Assembly: GCA_965216645.1 (NCBI GenBank)
Contig: CBDCGJ010000067.1
Location: 1 to 64,000 of the forward strand
Source: CBDCGJ01 sp965216645
Lineage (GTDB): Bacteria; Pseudomonadota; Alphaproteobacteria; GCA-2731375
DNA length: 64,000 nt
Reading direction: 5' to 3'
Under the pieces are notes generated by a model, which saw nothing but the letters and a program-made list of their open reading frames with translations, ran no database searches and had not been told where the DNA came from. The first letter of the stretch is position 1. Each line of letters opens with the position of its first letter. Shown here piece by piece: positions 44,643 through 52,820 of the stretch. Both the position numbers and the translations under genes were made by a program.

Positions 44643-44668
44643 ATTTAGACTGTCTAAATATTGTCTAA
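44643..44668. promoter_or_regulatory. candidate operator palindrome
   Basis: ATTTAGACTGTCTAAAT at 44643-44659 is a perfect 17-base palindrome around a central T. A third half-site, GTCTAA, follows at 44663. It lies 32 bases before the creatininase-family ATG and about 70 before the divergent amidase start, a typical place for a regulator site serving both genes. The binding protein is unknown. Confidence 0.55.
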
Positions 44669-44731
44669 TCGGAATAACTTCCTACATCCAATTCAGAACA
44701 TTTAGGGAACATTCGTGGAAAAACCGATAAA

Positions 44732-45352
44732 ATGGCCATATTCGACATATCCGAAAAACTAACTTTCATCTCCCGCACCGTGTGGCACGGGAATAGCAAT
44801 CTCCCTCGCCTGGGCGCGCTGGTGGATCGGCGCCGCCGCAGTCATGTCATCCTACACCACACGGTGACGCCCGATAGCGACAAAACGCCGAATATTTGGG
44901 AAGACCGGCGCGACATCGTCCGGCGGATGCGGCAATTGCAGACGATCAGGCCGGATTTGGGGTTGGACGTGCCGTATAATTTTGTCGCCTTCATCACCGC
45001 CCCCACCCGGCTGACGATCTGCGAAGGACGCGGCGAGGACCGGGCCGGCGCCCATACCAAGGGCCACAACAGCCGCGGCGTCGCTGTCGCCTTCGCCGGC
45101 GATTTCGAGCGTCTGTCGACCGGCGACATCGACATGGCGGCGCAGATGGACAATCTCGGCCGCTTCCTGCGCTGGCTCCGCCGCGACCCGAGCCATCCGA
45201 GCTATGGCCGCTATCCGCCGATGCACCGGCTCGGCACCTTGCGGCCGGCCGAACGGCAAGTGTTTCTACACCGGGACTTCAAATCGACCGCCTGTCCGGG
45301 TAAGACTCTCTCCCGATATGCGGATAAAATCGATTTTCTCAATTCTGCTTAG
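44732..45352 (+). CDS. PGRP-like N-acetylmuramoyl-L-alanine amidase
   Basis: The 206-residue protein matches the amidase_2/PGRP fold: HVILHHTVT (zinc His42 or 43), PYNFVAF, RAGAHTKGHNSRGVAVAFAGDF and HRDFKSTACPGKTL with zinc His180 and Cys188. All catalytic residues look intact. It should cut the bond between N-acetylmuramic acid and the peptide stem. No signal peptide is seen, so the product may act in the cytosol or leave by another route. The next gene overlaps its last 35 bases. Confidence 0.88.
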   Translation: MAIFDISEKLTFISRTVWHGNSNLPRLGALVDRRRRSHVILHHTVTPDSDKTPNIWEDRRDIVRRMRQLQTIRPDLGLDVPYNFVAFITAPTRLTICEGRGEDRAGAHTKGHNSRGVAVAFAGDFERLSTGDIDMAAQMDNLGRFLRWLRRDPSHPSYGRYPPMHRLGTLRPAERQVFLHRDFKSTACPGKTLSRYADKIDFLNSA

Positions 45353-45773
45353 TTTCCTTCTCGCCGCGGCGCTGCTGACGGCGTGCATCGATCAGCGGCG
45401 CGGCAAGGTGCGGCATCACAAGGCCACGAAACTGGATTCCGTGGCCGAGATGAAGGGCTATCATATTCTGGCCGTCAAACTCGATAGCCTGTCCGCCGAG
45501 ACCAAGCCGGCTCTCGCCGGCGCCTTCCTGGCCTGGCGCGACGTGGCCGACGAGGGCGATGTGAAGATCGTCCGCGACACGCCGAAGCTCGGCCCCTTCT
45601 CCGTGCTCGATATGGAAGCGCGCGGCTACCGGGACGACTCGATCAGCGGCGAGAATTTCCGCCTGATCGTCTACCGCAAGGATGATCTGTTCTACCTGCG
45701 CAGCGCCGGCGTGCAGTATATCTGCGCCCGCGGCATCAACAAGGGCAAGCCGCAGACCGGGCTCTGCCCTTAG
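45318..45773 (+). CDS. putative lipoprotein of unknown function
   Basis: A 151-residue protein with a lipoprotein signal: SIFSILLSFLLAAALLTACIDQ, lipobox LTAC, cysteine near residue 21. The mature part contains KGYHILAVKLDSLSAETKPALAGAFLAWRDVADEG and ends in YICARGINKGKPQTGLCP. No known domain is recognised. It overlaps the amidase in another frame and its stop overlaps the convergent Nudix gene by 4 bases. The ATG at 45318 is chosen for the signal peptide. Confidence 0.7.
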   Translation: MRIKSIFSILLSFLLAAALLTACIDQRRGKVRHHKATKLDSVAEMKGYHILAVKLDSLSAETKPALAGAFLAWRDVADEGDVKIVRDTPKLGPFSVLDMEARGYRDDSISGENFRLIVYRKDDLFYLRSAGVQYICARGINKGKPQTGLCP

Positions 45774-46156
45774 TCACCCCGCGCGAGGGCCAAGCGGATA
45801 CTGCGCCGATATCCCGCTGGCAAAGGCAGATCCTCGATCTCCACCAGCCGGCACAACCGCAACGCCCGATGTTCGTCGCTGATCCGCCAATCCGCCGGCG
45901 CCGTTAGCGTACAAAGATAACTGACGATGAAGACCGAGCGGCCGGGCAGCACCTCATACAGCCAAGCGTCCAGGATCGCCTCCACCTGAACGCGGGCGCC
46001 CAACTCCTCCATAATCTCGCGCGCCAGACAATCCGCCGGCGTCTCGCCCGGTTCGAGTCGGCCGCCGGGCAATTCCCATTCCGCCCGCTCATTCAGCAGC
46101 AGCGGGAAACGGCCGCCATCAAGGATGACGCCTTTGACGGAGACGGGCAGGATCAT
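45770..46156 (-). CDS. Nudix hydrolase
   Basis: The 128-residue product carries a complete Nudix box, GGRLEPGETPADCLAREIMEELGA, and hydrolyses a nucleoside diphosphate-X compound of unknown type. I set the start at MILPVSVKGVI (46156) because the first strand begins there; MSSRG at 46183 is an alternative. Confidence 0.87.
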   Translation of the reverse strand: MILPVSVKGVILDGGRFPLLLNERAEWELPGGRLEPGETPADCLAREIMEELGARVQVEAILDAWLYEVLPGRSVFIVSYLCTLTAPADWRISDEHRALRLCRLVEIEDLPLPAGYRRSIRLALARGD

Positions 46157-46323
46157 GGCGACCCCATGGCCGCGGCTAGACATTGCAACATACCCCAACC
46201 CTGCCGGCACGGCCCGGCGCCTGTCAAGGGGTGGGGGTCGATGCTGGACAGGTTGGATCGGGTCTGCCAGTTTGGCTTTCCCATCCGCGCCCTCTCGGCG
46301 CGGGTTCCATAAGGATAGAGCCC

Positions 46324-47613
46324 ATGACCATTGTCGAACCGGAGGCCGCCGGGCTGTCGGCGTCGCGTTTAAGGCGGGTCGACGACTGGATGTCGCGGCA
46401 AGTCGACGGCGACCGCCTGGCCGGCCTGTCGCTGCTGATCCACCGCCGCGGCCGCGACGTCTATCAGAATTGCGTCGGCGAGATGGACCGCGAGGCCGGC
46501 AAGCCGGTTGCGCCGGACACCATCTTCCGCATCTATTCCATGACCAAGCCGATCACCGCCGTGGCGGCGATGATTTGCTATGAGGAAGGCCAATTTCAGC
46601 TCGACGATCCGATCGCGCGCTTCCTGCCGGCCTTCGCCGAGATGCAGGTCTGGGACGGCAACCCGGACGCGCTGAACACGGTGCCCGCCGACAGCCCCAT
46701 CACCGTGCGTCAGCTCTTCACCCATACCGCCGGATTCAGTCTGGATTTCATCACCGCCACGCCGGTGGAGGCGTTCTATCGGGACAACGGCATCTGCTTC
46801 AATCCGGCGCGCCAGAGCGACGGTGGCGCCGATCTGGCCGGCATGACCGACCGCCTGGCCGCCGCCCCCTTGATCCGGCAGCCGGGCAGCGGCTGGGGCT
46901 ATTCCGTTGCCATCGACGTGCTCGGCCGGCTGGTCGAGGTCTGGTCCGGCCAGCCGTTGGACCGCTTCTTCGCCGAGCGGATTTTCGAGCCGCTGGGCAT
47001 GACCGACACCGCCTTCCAGGTCCCGGCGGAAAAGCTGGACCGTTTCGCCGCCTGTTACGAGCCGACCGAGGGCGGCGGCCTGGGCGGTATCGGCGCCACA
47101 ACCGTCTCGGCGGCGCGGCAAACCGCGGGCATCGGCGTGAAACTAAGCGACGCGCCGGCGGAGAGCGCCTTCCTTGAGCCGCCCGCGACCTTCTGCGGCG
47201 GCGGCGGCCTGGTCGGCACCCTCGGCGATTACGGCCGCTTCTGCGCGATGCTGCTGAACAAGGGTACGCTCGGCGGCAGCCGCATCCTGGGCCGCAAGAC
47301 CGTCGAGTTCATGGCCGAAAACCACCTGCCCGGCAACCGGGACATGGCCGCCATGGGCCAGCCGGTTTGGAGCGAGTCGAGCGCCGAGGGCATCGGCTAC
47401 GGCCTCGGCATGGCCGTGGTCGTCGACCCCGCCGCCACCCAGGTAGTCCGCTCAAAGGGCGAATATTTCTGGGGCGGCGCCGCCAGCACCGCCTTCTGGA
47501 TCGACCCGGCGGAGGCGCTGTTCGTGGTGATGATGACGCAACTGGTGCCCTCGTCTTTCTATCCCCTGCGCAACGAACTGCGCGCCGCGGTCTATCAGGC
47601 GCTGGTGGACTGA
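46324..47613 (+). CDS. serine hydrolase, class C beta-lactamase family
   Basis: A 429-residue penicillin-binding-like esterase. The serine motif SMTK is in IFRIYSMTKPITAVAAM near residue 76, the second motif is YSVAIDVLG, and the C-terminal strand YFWGGAASTAFWIDP is family-like. Without a signal peptide it is probably a cytosolic esterase rather than an antibiotic-resistance enzyme. ATG 46324 follows GGATAGAG. Confidence 0.88.
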   Translation: MTIVEPEAAGLSASRLRRVDDWMSRQVDGDRLAGLSLLIHRRGRDVYQNCVGEMDREAGKPVAPDTIFRIYSMTKPITAVAAMICYEEGQFQLDDPIARFLPAFAEMQVWDGNPDALNTVPADSPITVRQLFTHTAGFSLDFITATPVEAFYRDNGICFNPARQSDGGADLAGMTDRLAAAPLIRQPGSGWGYSVAIDVLGRLVEVWSGQPLDRFFAERIFEPLGMTDTAFQVPAEKLDRFAACYEPTEGGGLGGIGATTVSAARQTAGIGVKLSDAPAESAFLEPPATFCGGGGLVGTLGDYGRFCAMLLNKGTLGGSRILGRKTVEFMAENHLPGNRDMAAMGQPVWSESSAEGIGYGLGMAVVVDPAATQVVRSKGEYFWGGAASTAFWIDPAEALFVVMMTQLVPSSFYPLRNELRAAVYQALVD

Positions 47614-47771
47614 GCCCGGGCGTCCAGCTGGCGGCGCTTTTGCGCCGACTAGGCAAAATAGCTTAAACTGCGACGGATCGCGCGATTGCCGACGTTTAAC
47701 GATGAGACAAATTCTTTTGCCCGTCCGGGCCCAATCATATTCGGAGCCCAATCATATTCGGCGTATGTGTA

Positions 47772-48349
47772 ATGACCCACGCGAAATATCTTGCCGTTGC
47801 CTGCCTCGCCGTTTTCCTGCCGATCTCCGCGTTGATGGCCAAACCTTCCAGCGCCGTTCAGGAGAGCATCGACCAAATCGTGCAGGATGTCGTCGTCAGC
47901 GCCCCCGATCGGGCCCGGCGCGAGGTCGAGCGTGTGGCCGAGGTGGATCCGGTCCAATCCAACGTCAGCCGCAAAGACGCCCGCGAAGACCGGCGCAAAA
48001 AGGACCGCTCAAAGGAAACCCGCGGTAAAAGCGATAAGCCGCATGCCAAGGGCGCAGGGCCGGGCCGGGCCGGGCCAGCGAGGCGCAGGCGCGCGAGCTG
48101 GCCAAGTTGAAAGAAGAGCATGTGAAAAAAGTCGCCAAGCTCGAGGCGGAACTCGACCGCAAATTGGAAAAGGCGCGTGCCGAGTTCGAGCGCGAGGCGG
48201 CGAAAGAGGACAAGCCGGAAAAAGTGAAAAAGAAACGCGCGAAGCTGGCCAAGAAGGTGGACAAGGCCTATGGCATGTTTGAGAAAAAAGTCGACGAGGA
48301 AAACGCCCGCTTCGACAAGAAACGCGCCAAAATCCTAAGCAAATCCTAA
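47772..48349 (+). pseudogene. coiled-coil periplasmic protein, frame broken at (GGGCC)4
   Basis: ATG 47772 starts a signal peptide (YLAVACLAVFLPISALMA), then a charged region up to KPHAKGAGPG. The continuation (ASEAQARELAKLKEEHVKKVAKLEAELDRKLEKARAEF..., a strong Lys/Glu coiled coil ending in KILSKS at 48349) is in another frame. The switch point is four tandem GGGCC units at 48057-48076; with three units the whole reads as one protein of about 190 residues. The downstream frame could also start at GTG within HVKKV. Function unknown. Confidence 0.65.
48057..48076. repeat. pentanucleotide tract (GGGCC)4 inside a gene
   Basis: Four perfect GGGCC units lie exactly where the coiled-coil gene changes frame. 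Loss of one unit (minus 5) or gain of two (plus 10) restores the frame, the pattern of a slipped-strand switch. Confidence 0.9.
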
Positions 48350-48372
48350 GTAAATCCTGAGTAATTCCTGAT
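48329..48372. repeat. 11-bp tandem repeat at a gene end
   Basis: Four units, AAAATCCTAAG, CAAATCCTAAG, TAAATCCTGAG, TAATTCCTGAT, run across the stop codon of the coiled-coil gene. The stop TAA is inside the second unit. Confidence 0.75.
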
Positions 48373-48506
48373 CGCATCCGCCGGCCGCACCCGCCGGCGC
48401 CGCCCGCAATGGACTTTGGCGACGTGGACGTTGACCGGCTGTCCGCCGCCATGGGGACGGAGTTGGGGGCGTCGATTTTTCGGACAGCCTGGACGCGGCG
48501 GCGGCG

Positions 48507-48875
48507 TTAGCGTTGCGCGGCACCGGCGAGCAAAATCGACGCGAGTTCCCCATTGCTGAACCGCCCCGGCGCGTTCAGGTGCCGCCAGTCGGTATCGGAG
48601 AGCCGCGGCCGGCGTGCCGCCAGCAAATGCAGGAGATAGCGCCGTACCAGGCCGGGGTCGGGCGCGGCGCCGTCAATTGGGACGACGTGTACGGAGTACC
48701 GTTCGTCGTCCGGCCGCAGGCGGAGCGCCCGCCCCTCGATATCGAAGGCGAAGTAGCTCTCTTCCGCATACCACGGCTCGATATCGTCCCTCAGCGCCTC
48801 CACGGTCGCGTACACCGAACAATCGCCGACCTCTCGGCGATCATTGCTTTCGTTGACGAGGATGGGCGGTTTCAT
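48507..48875 (-). CDS. hypothetical protein
   Basis: The 122-residue product starts MKPPILVNESNDRREVGDCSVYATVEALRDDIEPWYAEE and ends LLAGAAQR. No domain is recognised. The middle (YFAFDIEGRALRLRPDDERYSVHVVP) suggests a small alpha/beta protein. Codon use is like its neighbours. It lies 28 bases downstream of plsY on the same strand, probably co-transcribed. The frame above the ATG overlaps plsY and is dropped. Confidence 0.6.
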   Translation of the reverse strand: MKPPILVNESNDRREVGDCSVYATVEALRDDIEPWYAEESYFAFDIEGRALRLRPDDERYSVHVVPIDGAAPDPGLVRRYLLHLLAARRPRLSDTDWRHLNAPGRFSNGELASILLAGAAQR

Positions 48876-48903
48876 GGCGGTGGCGGATGTTTGGCGGGAG
48901 ACG

Positions 48904-49542
48904 TCAGAAGGCCAGCTTGTTTTCCGTGCCGCTGCGCAGGCGCTGGATGTTGGTGCGGTGCTTGGCGATGACGATGGCGGCCAGGGCGCAGGCGAAGACG
49001 GCAAACCAGGGCGTGTGGCCGAAGACGGGGACGAAGGACAGGATGGCGAACAAAGCGGCGGCCGAGATGCTGGCCAGGGAGACATAGCGGGTCGCCGCCA
49101 CCAACGCGACGAAGAGCGCCAGGCAGATAAGCGCGATGCGCCAGTCGGCCATGAACAGCACGGTCACCCCGGTCAGAATGCCCTTGCCCCCCTGGAAGCG
49201 GAAGTAAATCGGCCAGTTATGCCCGATCACCGCCCCGGCCCCGGCCGCCAGCAAACTGACGCAGTCTACCGCGTCGCCGACCGCCGCCCCGCCAACGGAG
49301 ACATAAATGCCGAGCCAGAGCCCGAACAGACAGGCCAGCACACCCTTCAGCACATCGCCCGCCAGCACCAGCCCGGCCGCGCCCTTCCCCAAGACCCGCA
49401 AAGCATTGGTCAGCCCGGCACTCTTGCTGCCCACTCGCCGAATATCCGTCCCATAAAACCGCCCCACAATCACCGCCGCATTCGCACTGCCAAGCAGATA
49501 ACCGGCAGCGAAAGCCAGCAGCGTGTAGAGCAGGTCGACCAT
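48904..49542 (-). CDS. plsY: glycerol-3-phosphate acyltransferase PlsY
   Basis: A 212-residue membrane protein with five or more helices. The three family motifs appear: AAGYLLGSANAA, RRVGSKSAGLTNALRVLGK and IGHNWPIYFRFQGGKG. It transfers acyl from acyl-phosphate (made by PlsX) to glycerol-3-phosphate. ATG 49542 (MVDLLYTLLAFAAGY) is the family start. Motif 1 reads SKSAGLTN in place of the usual SGNPGATN, a mild variation. Confidence 0.93.
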   Translation of the reverse strand: MVDLLYTLLAFAAGYLLGSANAAVIVGRFYGTDIRRVGSKSAGLTNALRVLGKGAAGLVLAGDVLKGVLACLFGLWLGIYVSVGGAAVGDAVDCVSLLAAGAGAVIGHNWPIYFRFQGGKGILTGVTVLFMADWRIALICLALFVALVAATRYVSLASISAAALFAILSFVPVFGHTPWFAVFACALAAIVIAKHRTNIQRLRSGTENKLAF

Positions 49543-49841
49543 CCAATTCCTCCCTACCGCCGCCCGCGGCGGCGGCATTCCCAGACACGTCAGCCTAACA
49601 GATCCCAACCACCCCTGTCCGCCACCACGACACCCGCCCGCGCAAATAGGTCAACATCCCTGACCTATGTTTCACGTGAAACATAGGTCAGCATTGCTGC
49701 CCACTTTTTCTGGACGATGTCCAAGTTTGGGGATGTGGGGGTTGGGGTAGGGTGTTGATTTTGTGAGGATTCTAACCTCCCCGATTCTAGTCATGTCCAA
49801 GTTATGTCCAATCCAGCCGTGCCCAAAATAGAAAATACTGG
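49543..49841. other. intergenic region with parS and dispersed repeat
   Basis: No gene is seen in this 299-base stretch. It holds the parS palindrome (49661-49690) and a copy of a dispersed repeat, GGTCAGCATTGCTGCCC at 49686 followed by GGACGATGTCCAAG, and ends at the inverted repeat of the IS5-like element. Confidence 0.7.
49661..49690. other. parS centromere site in a 30-bp perfect palindrome
   Basis: The 16-base core TGTTTCACGTGAAACA at 49668-49683 is an exact match to the ParB/Spo0J parS consensus. The palindrome extends perfectly to 30 bases, with TGACCTA and TAGGTCA outside the core. ParB binds here for chromosome segregation, so the locus is probably in the origin-proximal domain or on a replicon using the same site. 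It sits upstream of plsY in an otherwise non-coding stretch. Confidence 0.92.
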
Positions 49842-51223
49842 TGGACACCTCTAAGAACGCTTGAATTTGCCGGATATTGTCGGCGGATTGGGGAGTTTGT
49901 GGCGGTGTTGCTTGAGGCGGCCGGGATTGTCGCCGTTTTGCGGCGGTTTGTTGTGTGTTTTCCGGTGGTTTTCCGGCTTTTTCCGGTTATCCGGGCGCGG
50001 CTCGGCTCTCGAGCCAGAGGTAGCGCTGGAAGTTGTAGACCAGGTTGGCCAGGCCGATCCGGGTCTCGGCCCGGGCCAGGCCGATCGAGCGGATCGTGAG
50101 CCGCATCGGCCCCTTCAGCCGGGCGAAGGGATGCTCGACCAGGGCGCGTATCTTCGATCGCTTGCCATTGGCGGCGGCGGCGCGCCGGCTCATCGGTTTG
50201 CCCGGCGGCTTTTTGGTGTGGATGTGGGAGCGGAAGCCGTGCCGCGCCAGCCAGGTCTCGTTCTTCTTCGAGCGATAGGCGGTGTCCGCCCAGACCCCGG
50301 AAGCGGTATTGTTGCGGTCCAGCAGCTCGGCCAGTTGCGCGCCGTCATAGCGGGCCGCGTCGGTGACTTTGTAGCGCCGGATCAGGCCGTGCTCGCGGTC
50401 GATACAAATGTGGCTGCGCGGGCTTATGCCGCGCCACCGGCGCGACATTCCTGCTCGCTTATAACCGAATACCGGGATCGCGAGGTCGGTCTTGTGTTTG
50501 CCGCCGTCGGCCCGGGTCTTGGCCTTGGTCTGCTTCACCGTCCAGCGCGCGTGTGTGTCCTTCTGCGCCGCCTTGTGGGGATCGTCCGGCCAGATCTCGG
50601 CGGCGGTCTTGCCGTCCTTGATCTGCCGCTTCTCGCCGTCCGTGTTGCGCGGCCGGGGTGCGGCCACCAGGCTGGCGTCGACGATCTGGCCGCCCATCGC
50701 CAGATAACCCGCCTTTTCGAGATGGCGCTCGAAGCGGGCGAACAGCTTCTCCACCGCGCCAGCCCGGCTCAATTGTTCGCGGAACAGCCAGATCGTCTTC
50801 GCGTCCGGCACCTTGTCGCCCAGCGAGAGGCCGAGAAAGCGCTGAAACGTCAGCCGGTCGTTGATGACATATTCCGCCTGATCGTCCGACAGATCGTAGA
50901 GCGCCTGCAGCACCAGAATCTTGAACACCGAGAGCGTGCGCGCCATCGGTCCGAGCGAGCGCTCGAGGCACAGGCTCGAACGGCGGCCGCCCGCCCTTGG
51001 CCCGGGTCGAGCGCCGAAGCGCTTTCGCCAACGGCTTGCGGAACACCGCCCACGGCACCACCCCAGCCAACCGCTCCAACGGATCGCCGGCGGCACTCAA
51101 CAACCGATAACGATCCTCCAAATCCCAAAACCCGATCTGACCAGACATCGCAACACCTCAACGAATCAATACAACGATTGAATCAGATCAGAGCGAAAAA
51201 GGGGAGGTTTTTAGAGATGTCCA
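49842..51223 (-). mobile_element. IS5-like element with disrupted transposase
   Basis: The ends are imperfect inverted repeats: TGGACACCTCTAAGAAC at 49842-49858 and TGGACATCTCTAAAAAC read inward from 51223; 15 of 17 positions match. The element of about 1382 bases holds one IS5-type transposase on the minus strand, in two frames. No clear target duplication is visible beside these ends, so the exact boundaries may be a few bases off. Confidence 0.7.
49987..51148 (-). pseudogene. IS5 family transposase, frame broken
   Basis: The N-terminal part from ATG 51148 (MSGQIGFWDLEDRYRLLSAA to GGRPPFEPV) and the C-terminal part (FKILVLQALYDLSDDQAEYVINDRLTFQRFLGLSLGDKVPDAKTIWLFREQL onward to 49987) are in different frames. 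The usual junction is FEPVLMFKILVLQ; here about 40 extra bases (near 50927-50968) lie between the two. The DDE residues remain: Asp in GGQIVDASLV, Asp in GVWADTAYRS and Glu in RALVEHPFARLK. Probably inactive. Confidence 0.78.
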
Positions 51224-51580
51224 ATTTTTTCTCGTGAGTTTACTTGAGAAAACAGAATCAAAGTCGGGCGAAACTTTCTGTTTGCGTCCTTCATCGACAC
51301 CGGTTGTTGCGCAGTAAGAGCTTAGCGCAAGGCATCACATGTTCGCCCGATTCCACACTAAGGGATCAACGTGTGATTGATTCGCGTTCGGAAGTCGGTT
51401 TGATTCCATTGCAGGCCCGCCGCCTGTTCGAAATATCTGGCGTCGGCAATACCGCCGTTTGCTGGTTTTTACAAGCCCGCGCTGAATTCTGATCTATCTT
51501 CTCGGATTACCGTCGAATTAGATTGCAGCCACTCTGACTCATCATCTTTTTGCCTACATTGTCCGGTTACTTCGACGAAA
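51224..51580. other. intergenic stretch, nothing recognised
   Basis: No gene with family similarity is seen in these 357 bases. An 82-codon frame from a TTG at 51244 has odd composition and no ribosome site, so it was left out. Confidence 0.5.
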
Positions 51581-51922
51581 ATGGACGATCAATTACCCAC
51601 CAACAATCGCCTCGCCAGCCTGTCCTGCTCGATCGGGCCGGTCGTTTCGGTGTTTATCGTCTTAATCGATCTCGCGGAATTCGCGCTTGCCGGCGGGGTG
51701 GGCTATCCGATCGGCAAGGGTGATTTGGGGTGGGCGTATCGGTCGGTGGGGCATTATCTGATGAGCGGCGGACTGTTGGTTGCCGTGCCGCTAGGGCTGC
51801 TGGCGGGACAATGGCTCAACCGCGACAGGCGTGCCGGCCGGGTGTTTCGGGCGGTCAATGGGGGATTGGGTGTCCTGTTGGCGGGCCTGATATTGGCCCA
51901 TGTCGGTGGGTGGGGCGCCTAA
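51581..51922 (+). CDS. hypothetical small membrane protein
   Basis: The 113-residue frame has three hydrophobic segments: about 17-38 (IGPVVSVFIVLIDLAEFALAG), 57-78 (YLMSGGLLVAVPLGLLAGQW) and 90-108 (VNGGLGVLLAGLILAHVGGW). The pattern looks like a real membrane protein, but no family is recognised and the ribosome site is weak. Confidence 0.5.
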   Translation: MDDQLPTNNRLASLSCSIGPVVSVFIVLIDLAEFALAGGVGYPIGKGDLGWAYRSVGHYLMSGGLLVAVPLGLLAGQWLNRDRRAGRVFRAVNGGLGVLLAGLILAHVGGWGA

Positions 51923-52403
51923 TCGATCATCCTCAGCTGTTACCGCGCCCCTCATCCAAACCGATTATTCCTCGGAAACCCTTTCGGCGCCAGGCGGCCC
52001 GCATTCTCCCGTTTCCCCAGCCACGGCTCCAGCTTGTGCTCCGTCCTTGTCCGGCCGCCCGCCTATTTCCAACGCGATCCCACCGCTGGTTCGACGCAAG
52101 TGGCGGGGATCGGTTGGGGGTGCCGGAGGACGCGGAAGACGTTTGTTGTTCTTTGTCTTTGTGTGGTTGGTGAGGAAAAATCGTTTGTAAAGCGTCGCTC
52201 GTTTCGGTTATTATTTCTCCGAGTTAGTTCAATTTAATTTTGCTGAAACCGCGTTTATTTTAGGGGGGATTGATCGAACCGTAGCGGCATAAATTCTCCT
52301 GTTGGTTTCGGGTTTGCGGCTCGAGGCGGGCAGGCGATGGGGGCAGGCCGAGCCACATCTCGGTCCCGCCGAACCCGGATTGCCTCGCGATCAAGGAAAT
52401 ATT
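51923..52403. other. intergenic stretch, upstream of a lipoprotein gene
   Basis: No gene is recognised in 481 bases. The part 52150-52300 is rich in T and A and may hold the promoter of the lipoprotein gene that follows; AAGGAAATATT at the end is its ribosome site. Overlapping short frames at 51900-52240 have no similarity. Confidence 0.45.
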
Positions 52404-52766
52404 ATGGATAAGATATTGAAAAAATTAATGCTTTCTATGGTGGCCCTGCTGTCGCTGACGATGGCCGGATGTCTTGGTGCCCAATTGCGCAAGGACAATA
52501 TTTATGAAGTGACCGAAACGATCACGGTGGCGCCGGGGCACCAAAATACCGCATCCGCGCAGTGTAACGACCCGGACGATGTCATCCTGACGGGCATCTG
52601 CCAAAGCCCGCGGCCCGAAGTCACCTATCGGTCATTCGGCGGCAGTAACATTACGTACAATTCCCAACCGACGTCGAAAAGCGGCTGGTTCTGCACCGCC
52701 TTTAACCCAACATCTTCGGACGTGATCGTCAGAGCCACCGTCGCTTGCCTGCCGGCGCCGGGGTAG
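52404..52766 (+). CDS. small lipoprotein, unknown
   Basis: A 120-residue product with a lipoprotein signal: MDKILKKLMLSMVALLSLTMAGCLGA, lipobox MAGC at cysteine 22. The mature part has four further cysteines (QCND, GICQ, FCTAF, ACLP) and a beta-rich, Thr/Ser-rich make-up, so it may be a disulfide-bonded secreted domain. ATG 52404 has AAGGAAAT upstream. No known family. Confidence 0.68.
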   Translation: MDKILKKLMLSMVALLSLTMAGCLGAQLRKDNIYEVTETITVAPGHQNTASAQCNDPDDVILTGICQSPRPEVTYRSFGGSNITYNSQPTSKSGWFCTAFNPTSSDVIVRATVACLPAPG

Positions 52767-52820
52767 TTTGGCGTTCTCCCGTGCCCGGGGGCTCGGAAAC
52801 GTGACCGCGGTCGCGTCGTC

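Noticed and set aside
50900..51000. Programmed frameshift in the IS5-type transposase
   Set aside because: No slippery A- or T-run is present; the break is better explained by the extra stretch of about 40 bases.
51244..51492. 82-codon frame behind the IS5-like element
   Set aside because: TTG start without ribosome site, Arg/Ser-rich composition and no recognised motif.
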